The notes under the pieces are model-generated. The model saw only the letters and a list, made by a program, of their open reading frames with translations. It ran no database searches and had not been told where the DNA came from. Shown in pieces: positions 1-6,198 of a DNA stretch of 11,628 bases. This DNA comes from JBFELO01 sp041552055. Lineage in GTDB: Bacteria > Acidobacteriota > Thermoanaerobaculia > Thermoanaerobaculales > Sulfomarinibacteraceae. How positions within the stretch are numbered: position 1 is the stretch's first letter; the number at the start of each line of letters is the position of its first letter. The position numbers were made by a program, and so were the translations under genes. The stretch is from NCBI GenBank assembly GCA_041552055.1, contig JBFELO010000142.1, positions 1-11,628 on the forward strand, in the 5' to 3' direction.

Positions 1-28
1 ACCATGCCCCCTCGTCCGGTGGTTCATG

Positions 29-57
29 TTCACCCGTCCTCCGTATTGTGGTATTGT
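29..57 (+). promoter_or_regulatory. Possible promoter of the Rrf2-family gene
   Basis: A TTCACC hexamer (29-34) and a TATTGT hexamer (52-57) are separated by 17 bases, the usual sigma-70-type spacing. Both match consensus only partly. The -10 candidate lies inside the palindrome at 50-63, the arrangement expected for autorepression. This is an inference from spacing alone; promoter motifs of this lineage may differ. Confidence 0.3.
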
Positions 58-63
58 AATACC
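50..63. promoter_or_regulatory. Palindromic operator candidate upstream of the Rrf2-family gene
   Basis: GGTATT-GT-AATACC is a perfect 6-bp inverted repeat with a 2-bp centre. It sits in an AT-rich island unlike the GC-rich surroundings. The heptamer GTATTGT occurs twice at an 8-bp offset (43-49 and 51-57), so the left half-site is partly duplicated. The island ends about 85 bp before the start codon of the regulator. Rrf2 proteins bind short dyads as dimers and often control their own gene, so this is the most likely binding site for the neighbouring protein. The binding itself is inferred. Confidence 0.45.
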
Positions 64-152
64 GAAATAAGGAATTTTGTCAAGTGCAGTCGATCGCACC
101 GTCATTCCGTCCCAAGAACAAGCCTCGAGATGAGTGACGTCGGAGACCTGCG

Positions 153-620
153 ATGACGAGAGCCCTGAGGATTTCCGAGGCCGCATCGTTCGCCATGCAC
201 GCCATGGGGCTGATCGCGTCGACGACCGACGGATCGCTGTCGGTGAGGTCGATCGCGGCGCGCTTCAAGATCTCCCAGGCACACCTGTCCAAGGTGCTCC
301 AACGCCTCGCCAAGGTGGGACTGCTGACCTCCGCCCGCGGCCCGAAAGGTGGATTCTCGCTGGTGCGGCCGTCGGACCAGGTCACCCTGCTCGAGGTCTT
401 CGAGGCGATCGAGGGGCCGATGACGCTCACTCGTTGCCTGTTTGGAGAGCCCATCTGCGACGGACGAGACTGCATCCTCGGCAGGGCCATGGTCGACGCG
501 AACGCTCTACTGTACGACCGTCTCTCCACCACCACCCTTGCCGACCTCGCACACATCTTCGACGACGACCCTCCCCCGGGTCTCGTGTGGGACAGCGCTC
601 GGCGCGACGGCGTTTCTTGA
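153..620 (+). CDS. Rrf2-family transcriptional regulator, probable Fe-S sensor
   Basis: A 155-residue cytoplasmic DNA-binding protein of the Rrf2 family (the IscR, NsrR and RsrR group), of typical family length. The N-terminal winged helix-turn-helix spans about residues 5-75: SVRSIAARFKISQAHLSKVL is the recognition region, and ARGPKGGFSL (61-70) is the characteristic wing. A dimerisation helix follows (LLEVFEAIEG, 79-88). Three cysteines, C95, C102 and C107 (Cx6Cx4C), occupy the usual cluster-ligand loop, so an Fe-S cluster sensing redox, NO or iron-sulfur status is likely. The spacing is not the Cx5Cx5C of IscR. The ATG at 153 is preceded by GGAG (142-145). No isc/suf or nitrosative-stress gene is in the window, so the regulon is unknown apart from probable autoregulation through the palindrome at 50-63. 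Confidence 0.93.
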   Translation: MTRALRISEAASFAMHAMGLIASTTDGSLSVRSIAARFKISQAHLSKVLQRLAKVGLLTSARGPKGGFSLVRPSDQVTLLEVFEAIEGPMTLTRCLFGEPICDGRDCILGRAMVDANALLYDRLSTTTLADLAHIFDDDPPPGLVWDSARRDGVS

Positions 621-625
621 GGTGT

Positions 626-644
626 CGAGTCGGCGATCGGCTCG
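626..644 (+). terminator. Hairpin after the Rrf2-family gene
   Basis: CGAGTCG - GCGAT - CGGCTCG forms a 7-bp stem (one G-T wobble) with a 5-base loop, starting 5 bases after the regulator's stop codon. It lies in the 74-base gap between two convergent genes, where a terminator is expected. No T-tract follows, so intrinsic termination is uncertain. Confidence 0.33.
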
Positions 645-694
645 CGCCGGGCTTCGTGAGATCCTCCGATGTTGCACCCCAGATCGAGAACCTG

Positions 695-2347
695 TCACCG
701 AGTCGTCAGCGCGACCGGCACTGTCGTGGCATCGTTGGTGCGCGAGTCGATCACCGAGGCCGACACCAGGACCGAGGTGCCTTCGAGCACCTCGACCGAG
801 GCGAAGCCCCAGCCGAGATCCGGGCGACTCGCCCGTCGGCTGTAGGGCTCCAGGTCCTGGAAGAGCTCCATTGGGTCAAGATCGATCCGATACTGGATCA
901 CCTCGCCTCCCGCCGAGTCGAACAGAGTGATCTGCACTGAAGCGGCCTCCGACGTCGGATTCGTGAGCGTCAGATTGGTGCGATAGTCGCCGCTCTGTTG
1001 GCGCAGCTGCACCAGATAACCAAGGTCAGCCGGCTGCAACCCCTCCTGCGCTGGTACGCCGTCGAGGTACTGCCCGAACGTCCCTCCATCGCTCTGATTG
1101 TAGATCCGCCCCGAGACCACCATCTGCTGGTCTGACACAACCTCGAGCCAGCCCTTGCCATCGATCCCCATCACACCCAGTATGTCCTCGAAGACAGTCT
1201 GCGAAAATCCGGGCACCAGGGTCGACAGGGTGTCGTCGTCGGTGCCATTCAACCGAATCTCCACCTCGGCATCGTCCTCCCCGAGGTTCTTGAGCACAAC
1301 ATCCGTCCGCCAGATGCTGCCCTCGCGGCCGTCCTCGCGAGCCGCGATCTCGAGCCAGTACACGTATTGATCGGGCGCAGCTGCCTCCAGGATCTCGAAC
1401 TGATCGGACACCCCGAAGAGCGCGTCGTCATCGGCGCTCCGTACCCTGACGGCGTACCCCGCCCCGAGTTCCATCCCGCTCGGAACCGGCCACGAGGCGA
1501 CCCCCGTGTCAGCGATCGAGTCGGCGATCGTTTCGACCTCGGCGCCGTCCCGCAGCAGGTGGAGGTCCACCCGTGAGCCGCACTCGGTGGAGTGCGACCA
1601 GCGGATGTCGCTGGTCTCTCCGACCCGCCACGTCGTCGTGGCGTTCGGCTCGGTGACGTCGTAGTCGCACGTCGGAGCGTCGCGGATCGAGAACAGTTCC
1701 GAGGTGTCGTAGGCGTTGCGATCGTTGGCGTCGCGAATGCGCACCGAGTAGTCGTCGCCTTCGCTCAGATAATCCGGCACCTCCCAGGTGTAGGAACCGA
1801 TGTCGGCGATCCCGTTGGCGATCTCCATCACCTGCCCCCCCTTGAACATCAGGTGCAGGGTGACCGGCGACGGGCAGTTCCCCGCCCGGCTCCACCGGAT
1901 GTCGTATCGGCCGCCGGCGTACCACACGTCGCCCTCGGCCGGCTGGGTCACGCGGTAACCGCACGATGCCGAGTTGAGGACCGTGAACGGGCTCGACAGT
2001 CCGAAGGAACTCGAGTCGTCGCGGTCGCGCACGCGAATCCGATACTCGAGAGCGGTCGGCATCGAGTTCGGCACCACCCAGCTGGCAGTGCCGTTGTTCT
2101 GCTCATTCGTCGCGATCGTCCACACCACCGCGTCGTCCCGCATCAGGTGGAGATCCACCCGGTCGGCGCAGGTCCCGGACTTGAACCACTGGATGTTGTA
2201 CAGGCTGCCCGTGTTCCAGATGTCCGCCGGCCCAGGCACCGTCACGGTGTAGGTGCACGACGCCTCACCGGACCGAACCGCCGGCGAGCCGAAGACCAGC
2301 ACCACCGCAATGGTGGTGGCCACGCTGAACGACCTCGAGATCTTCAC
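695..2347 (-). CDS. Secreted protein: three Kre9/KNH-like repeats plus a duplicated C-terminal beta domain
   Basis: A 550-residue exported protein of unknown role. The start is GTG at 2347, with a strong GAGGGGG Shine-Dalgarno at 2352-2358. Residues 1-29 form a signal peptide (KISR n-region, hydrophobic core, cleavage near RSGEA). Residues 31-324 are three tandem repeats of exactly 98 residues. Each has an aligned Cys pair (C31/C60, C129/C158, C227/C256) and the signatures [YD]xIxW, VDLHLMRD, ASWxVP and YRIRVRD. They resemble the Kre9/KNH (Ser-Thr-rich, GPI-anchored) beta-sandwich family found in fungal wall proteins and bacterial exoproteins. Residues 327-550 are two related beta domains: YWLEIA..WRTDVVLKN..GWLEVVSDQ and YLVQL..YRTNLTLTN..GFASVEV, with GTFGQYLDG (422-430) between them. 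No catalytic motif is visible. An adhesive or surface-structural role is inferred. It converges on the Rrf2-family gene. Confidence 0.9.
   Translation of the reverse strand: MKISRSFSVATTIAVVLVFGSPAVRSGEASCTYTVTVPGPADIWNTGSLYNIQWFKSGTCADRVDLHLMRDDAVVWTIATNEQNNGTASWVVPNSMPTALEYRIRVRDRDDSSSFGLSSPFTVLNSASCGYRVTQPAEGDVWYAGGRYDIRWSRAGNCPSPVTLHLMFKGGQVMEIANGIADIGSYTWEVPDYLSEGDDYSVRIRDANDRNAYDTSELFSIRDAPTCDYDVTEPNATTTWRVGETSDIRWSHSTECGSRVDLHLLRDGAEVETIADSIADTGVASWPVPSGMELGAGYAVRVRSADDDALFGVSDQFEILEAAAPDQYVYWLEIAAREDGREGSIWRTDVVLKNLGEDDAEVEIRLNGTDDDTLSTLVPGFSQTVFEDILGVMGIDGKGWLEVVSDQQMVVSGRIYNQSDGGTFGQYLDGVPAQEGLQPADLGYLVQLRQQSGDYRTNLTLTNPTSEAASVQITLFDSAGGEVIQYRIDLDPMELFQDLEPYSRRASRPDLGWGFASVEVLEGTSVLVSASVIDSRTNDATTVPVALTTR
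1376..2257 (-). repeat. Three tandem 294-bp coding repeats (98-residue units)
   Basis: These units encode residues 31-128, 129-226 and 227-324 of the secreted protein. Register is kept with no length change: the first cysteine of each unit is at 31, 129 and 227, and the second at 60, 158 and 256. The DNA copies have diverged considerably while the protein motifs remain, so the duplication is old and under selection, not a recent array. Confidence 0.85.
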
Positions 2348-2809
2348 TGAGCCCCCTCACGAAAAGCTTCACTCATGATCCACCAACACCCACCGGCCCG
2401 CAGGGGATTTCGCGCTTTCGCCCCATCACGATCCTCTCACACCGCCGTCCCCGTCACAGAGTCGACACCATCTGCACACTGGCCCGAGATCATAGCGTGC
2501 TCGAGACGCCGGGGACCGTGGAAGAACCCACAGTGCATCTTGCTCAAAACCGTCATGCGACGGGCGGGGACGTGACGCGACCATCGGGTCGCCCACCCCT
2601 TCTCACTCCCCACGAACGCCCAGGCCGAGGAGAACCGTGTGGTACGGGAGTGAGAGCCGCAGCATCTGCCTGGAGCAAACCGCCCGGTTCAGTTCATCGA
2701 CCCGCCCCGCGTTCGGCACGCGTCCGAAAGCAAACCTCTGGATCTTTGCACTTCAGGGCTCGTGGGATTACATCCTCAGATGGGACCTCTGAAACAGCGT
2801 GTACGATCG
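2348..2809. other. Gene-free interval between divergent secreted-protein genes
   Basis: About 460 bases with no convincing gene; the open frames here have no family features. It must hold the promoters of the minus-strand repeat protein and the plus-strand protease, but I see no clear -35/-10 pair. Two perfect small hairpins are present: CCGTC-ATGC-GACGG at 2550-2563 and GCGACC-ATCG-GGTCGC at 2577-2592. The Shine-Dalgarno of the minus-strand gene is at 2352-2358. Confidence 0.6.
2550..2592. promoter_or_regulatory. Pair of adjacent perfect hairpins or dyads
   Basis: A 5-bp stem (2550-2563) and a 6-bp stem (2577-2592) are separated by 13 bases, each with a 4-base loop (ATGC and ATCG). They lie about 200 bases upstream of both divergent genes. 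They could be regulator binding dyads or leader-RNA structure. Short GC-rich dyads also occur by chance in such DNA, so confidence is low. Confidence 0.22.
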
Positions 2810-4156
2810 ATGACGGCGCGACAGTTCCTTTCGCTGCCGATCGTCATGGTACTGGGCCTCGCCACGGGAGTGACGAGCGCCTCGACCCAGGATTTGATCA
2901 TCGACCACCTCGACGGCACGGCCACGATCATGAACCTGGAAGAAGCCCATCCCGGCATGGTGATCCACAAGACCGCACGGTACGAGCCGAGTCTCGGCAG
3001 CGCTACCTATCTCAACATCGCCGTGGACATGGCGACCGTGCGCCTGGTCGACACGATGGAAGCTATTTACGGGGTGGCCGACGCGGGTTTCGTCCACGAA
3101 CTCTTTCAGATCGCCGCGGGAACCGGTCGCTATGACGGCATTGTCGCGAGCTACAAGTACGACAGCTACGGCGCGTTCGTGTTGGAGAGCGATTACATGG
3201 GCGTGTACGAGAGCACGTTCGATATGGAGCCTGGGTGCGACGGTGCTCTCCTGGAAGACGCTGTGAAAGAAGTCTGGCCGCTGGTGCAGCAGGACGCCAC
3301 GGCTCAAGGCATCGACCTCACATCCTATGTTGGGCTGGTCTGGTGGTTTCCCTACGGTCCCTGCAACACTCCGGGCTTCGCCTACATCGGTCCTATGGAC
3401 GATCTCTTCGACCATCCATACAGGCTCGCTTTCATCGTGTTCCCCACCCCGTGGGTGCTGAAACATGAAATCGGCCACACGCGCGGGCTCATGCACCTGA
3501 GCTGTTACACCGTAAGTGGCGAGGTCGTCGAGTATTGCGAGAGCGGGAACATGGGTACCCCTGGGGGGTTCACCACCGTGGAGGGCTACCCGCACCCCGC
3601 GGAAGAGCATGACCTGTTCAAGACCGCCGCCCACAACCAGTATGTCCTCGGCTGGACCAGCCCGACCGCCGTGACCGCAACCGCTGGCCTTCTCGGGGAG
3701 TCGGATCCGCAGCGCGTCGCGTCGAGAGCTGCGCAGCCGAAGTTGACGTTTCTCAACGTGACGAAATCAGGAACCTACCGCATCAGCGCACACGTCGGGC
3801 CGGCGAGCGAGAACGCCTATCCGGATCTGCTCATCATCCCGAGCGAAGAGGAGCACAAGTACTGGTTCATCAGCTTCGAGGAGGGTGACGGTTTCAATTC
3901 CAACTTGAACCTCCATCTCAGAATTGAAGAGCAAAACAGAAACGTGACTGTTCGGTACCAGTTCCATTATCCGGACGCTCTCGATGACAGCATCCGCGAG
4001 GCCCTCCTCGGGATCGGCGAATGCGTCTTGCTCGACCACAGTGTCGAGGTGTGCAACGAGGCGCTCTGCGGCTCCGAAGAGGCCGACGTCAGAATCAGAT
4101 TCCCGGAGTGGCGGTCGCGGCGTCCTCCCGGCAGGCGATTGACACCGAGCCGTTAA
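2810..4156 (+). CDS. Secreted metzincin metalloprotease, gametolysin (M11)-like
   Basis: Encodes 448 residues from ATG 2810. In-frame starts at 2780 (ATG) and 2762 (GTG) exist, none with a good Shine-Dalgarno. I chose 2810 because it gives a compact signal peptide (TAR, then a hydrophobic stretch ending near VTSAS, residue 25). The zinc site is HEIGHTRGLMH at 219-229, a full HExxHxxGxxH metzincin motif with E220 as general base. M248 in SGNMGTP is the Met-turn candidate. Features I associate with M11 gametolysin-like peptidases are DSYGAFVLESDYMGVYE (around 119), GIDLTSYVGLVWWFP with C185 just after, and YVLGWTSP (281-282). The region after about residue 290 looks like a beta-rich accessory domain with several Cys. 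The last ~18 residues are Arg/Pro-rich and unlike a folded end. It should act outside the cytoplasm; the substrate is unknown. It may have a protein-recycling or matrix-degrading role. Confidence 0.85.
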   Translation: MTARQFLSLPIVMVLGLATGVTSASTQDLIIDHLDGTATIMNLEEAHPGMVIHKTARYEPSLGSATYLNIAVDMATVRLVDTMEAIYGVADAGFVHELFQIAAGTGRYDGIVASYKYDSYGAFVLESDYMGVYESTFDMEPGCDGALLEDAVKEVWPLVQQDATAQGIDLTSYVGLVWWFPYGPCNTPGFAYIGPMDDLFDHPYRLAFIVFPTPWVLKHEIGHTRGLMHLSCYTVSGEVVEYCESGNMGTPGGFTTVEGYPHPAEEHDLFKTAAHNQYVLGWTSPTAVTATAGLLGESDPQRVASRAAQPKLTFLNVTKSGTYRISAHVGPASENAYPDLLIIPSEEEHKYWFISFEEGDGFNSNLNLHLRIEEQNRNVTVRYQFHYPDALDDSIREALLGIGECVLLDHSVEVCNEALCGSEEADVRIRFPEWRSRRPPGRRLTPSR

Positions 4157-4313
4157 ATCCGCTGGACTCTCGGCACGATCTCGAACGTGAACGGCATCGC
4201 CCCCGGCGCGAATGGCCAGCACGACAACGTACCCGCGTCGAATCAGTCGCCACTTCGAGCCGGTGAGTTACTTGGGACGCGGCTGACGGACTGACAGTTC
4301 CCCCAATTACCCA

Positions 4314-4327
4314 TCCCGGGGCCGGGA
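4314..4327. terminator. Short GC dyad just past the phnE stop
   Basis: TCCCGG-GG-CCGGGA is a perfect 6-bp dyad with a 2-base centre, 7 bases downstream of the phnE stop on the minus strand. It lies in the 178-base gap between the convergent protease gene and the phn operon. No T-tract follows on either strand and the loop is very tight, so termination is only a possibility. Nothing else is recognisable at 4157-4334. Confidence 0.22.
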
Positions 4328-4334
4328 ATCACTC

Positions 4335-5420
4335 CTACACAATCCGCTCGCGGATCTTGGCGCTCAGGATGTCCATCGCCCACACGGTACCGGCGATCAG
4401 CAGCACCAGGGTCCCCACCTCGCCCCACTCCCCGAGGTCGACCCGCGGCTTGAGGATGTAACCGATGCCGCCGCCGCCGACGAATCCGATGATGGTGGAC
4501 ATCCGCACGTTGATGTCCCAGCGGTAGATCGTGAAGCTGAGGAACGGCGGGATCACCTGTGGCACCACGCCGTACCGCAGCACCTGCAGCGTGTCGGCGC
4601 CGGTGGCCGTTATAGCGTCGATGGGACCCTGATCGACCGACTCGATCTGCTCCGAGTACAGCTTGGTCAAGGCCGCCACCGAGTGCACCCAAAGCGCCAG
4701 CACGCCAGCAAAGGGTCCGATCCCGACCCAGGAGATGAAGATCAGGGCCCACACCAGGGGCTCGACGGCGCGCACGAAGTTCATCGCCGTTCGCGATATC
4801 GCGTACGCGACCCGCGCCCGGGCACTGCCCCGGGTCAGGTTGCGGGCCGACGGGAACGCGAAAACGAACGCGACCGGTATCGCGAACGCCGTGGCCATGA
4901 AGGCGAGAAACACAGTCTGCACGAGCAGGATGAGCCCCTCGTGGAGCACGCTGCCGGACGGGTGCAGCAGTCCCCGCACGATGTCCGCGGCCTTGCCGAA
5001 TTTTGTGAAGAAGGTGACCAGCTCGAGCTCGGTGATCAGCCAGCCGGTGAACAGGGTGAGCTCGATGAATACCGCCGTAAACCATCCCCTCAGGGTCCGG
5101 GTCCACGCCAGGTCCCGCTCCCACTCGGGACGCCCAATCACCAGCGCCCGCCCGGGTGAGGCGCCGAGCGAGCGGTGCAACGCGTTCCACAGCACCGCCA
5201 GCACCAGCCCGCCCACTGCTGCCCGCCCGTAATGCAGCAGATCCAGGATCTGTTCGGCCGTGAGCAGCATCCCGGTCGGGCCACGGCGACCCGAAAACGC
5301 CAGCAGCAGGAACTCGACCATCAACCAAACGAAGGTCAGCAAAGCCCAGTCGATGGCGAGCGCCTCGAGGCGCGAGAGGTGGCGCTTCCGCGAGGAGGTC
5401 GACAGATCCCGCTCAGGCAT
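4335..5420 (-). CDS. phnE: Phosphonate-type ABC transporter permease PhnE with an N-terminal RDD-like extension
   Basis: A 361-residue inner-membrane permease, the channel half of the PhnDCE importer. The ATG at 5420 overlaps the phnC stop by 8 bases and has GGAG at 5428-5431. The core (about 140-361) is typical: LVQTVFLAFMATAFAIPVAF (TM, 167-186), RAVEPLVWALIFISWVGIGPFAGVLAL, the EAA loop that contacts the ATPase (DAITATGADTLQVLRYGVVPQVIP, 268-291, with G274), and the signature RWDINVRMSTIIGFVGGGGIGYIL (300-323). Usual PhnE proteins are about 260-290 residues. Here about 100 extra N-terminal residues contain a basic start, a TM at 19-43, a TM at 66-84, then SLGASPGRALVIGRPEW..TRTLRGWF. That order (R..A..ID.., TM, TM, G.SPGR..., R.L) resembles an RDD membrane domain. 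Core identity is secure; the RDD assignment is inferred. Confidence 0.92.
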   Translation of the reverse strand: MPERDLSTSSRKRHLSRLEALAIDWALLTFVWLMVEFLLLAFSGRRGPTGMLLTAEQILDLLHYGRAAVGGLVLAVLWNALHRSLGASPGRALVIGRPEWERDLAWTRTLRGWFTAVFIELTLFTGWLITELELVTFFTKFGKAADIVRGLLHPSGSVLHEGLILLVQTVFLAFMATAFAIPVAFVFAFPSARNLTRGSARARVAYAISRTAMNFVRAVEPLVWALIFISWVGIGPFAGVLALWVHSVAALTKLYSEQIESVDQGPIDAITATGADTLQVLRYGVVPQVIPPFLSFTIYRWDINVRMSTIIGFVGGGGIGYILKPRVDLGEWGEVGTLVLLIAGTVWAMDILSAKIRERIV

Positions 5421-6198
5421 CGACGAACTCCGAGGTGGAGGCCGGCTCCGCATCCTCACCGTAGATCTGCCTGAAGGTGTCGCGGTCGAACTCCGCGGGC
5501 CTGCCCTGCCACACCAACCGGCCATCGCGGAGAGCGACCAGTCGCGTCGCGTACCGCTCCACCAGGTCGATGTCGTGCAGCGAGCACAGCACCGTCATGC
5601 CCTCGTCACGGTTGAGGGCCTCGACGTAGCGCATGACCGAGTGGCGTAACGCGGGGTCGAGGGACGCGACCGGCTCGTCGGCCAAGATCAGCCGGGGCTG
5701 CTGCATCAGTGCACGGGCGATCGCGACCCGTTGCTGCTGGCCGCCCGAGAGCGCGTCGGCCCTGCTCGAGTGCCGGTCCATCAATCCAACACGGTCGAGA
5801 CAGGCCATCGCCAACTGCCGCTCCTCGGAGGAAAACGACAGCACCAGGCTGGGCAGGAGCGCGCTGCGGCCGAGCGCCCCGGACAGCACGTTCTGCATCA
5901 CCGTATGGCGCCTCACCAGGTTGAACTGCTGGAAGATCATCGCGACCTGCCGACGGAGCCTGCGCAGCCTGCCGCCGTCCAGATCGGTCACTTCCTCGTC
6001 GTAGATCCACACCCTGCCCTCGGTGGCGTCGATCAGGCGGTTGACACAGCGCAGGAGCGTCGACTTGCCCGAGCCGGACAGCCCGAGAATGGCCAGGAAT
6101 TCGCCGTCCTCGACATCAAGCGAGACATCTGCCAGTGCCCGAACGCCGCCGGGATACACCATGCCGAGGCGCTCGATGCGGACCGCCGAGTCGGCCAT
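5413..6198 (-). CDS. phnC: Phosphonate-type ABC transporter ATP-binding protein PhnC
   Basis: A 261-residue cytoplasmic ATPase driving the PhnDCE importer, normal in length. All nucleotide-binding elements are intact: Walker A GLSGSGKST (39-47), Q-loop IFQQFNLVRRHTVMQNVLSG (Q90, family-typical for PhnC), ABC signature LSGGQQQR (150-157), Walker B LILADEP (170-176), D-loop SLD (179-181) and switch histidine H208 in SLHDIDL. The ATG at 6198 shares one base with the phnD stop (TGATG). Its GGAGGGGG Shine-Dalgarno (6205-6212) lies in the codons for the Gly-rich tail of PhnD. The frame stays open upstream to 6825, but that part is antisense-free shadow over phnD. The 3' end overlaps phnE by 8 bases, so all three genes are translationally coupled. 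By family, the substrate would be a phosphonate, phosphite or phosphate ester. Confidence 0.95.
   Translation of the reverse strand: MADSAVRIERLGMVYPGGVRALADVSLDVEDGEFLAILGLSGSGKSTLLRCVNRLIDATEGRVWIYDEEVTDLDGGRLRRLRRQVAMIFQQFNLVRRHTVMQNVLSGALGRSALLPSLVLSFSSEERQLAMACLDRVGLMDRHSSRADALSGGQQQRVAIARALMQQPRLILADEPVASLDPALRHSVMRYVEALNRDEGMTVLCSLHDIDLVERYATRLVALRDGRLVWQGRPAEFDRDTFRQIYGEDAEPASTSEFVDA

Noticed and set aside
1592..2350. Plus-strand open frame of 252 codons
   Set aside because: It is antisense to the repeat protein, whose signal peptide, conserved repeats and Shine-Dalgarno are on the minus strand. The frame is Arg/Pro/Val-rich, as expected for a GC-rich shadow.
4157..4334. Continuation of the protease in another frame past its stop
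   Set aside because: The +2 frame stays open to about 4266 but its sequence (Arg/Glu-rich) does not look like a conserved domain, so a frameshift there could not be supported.
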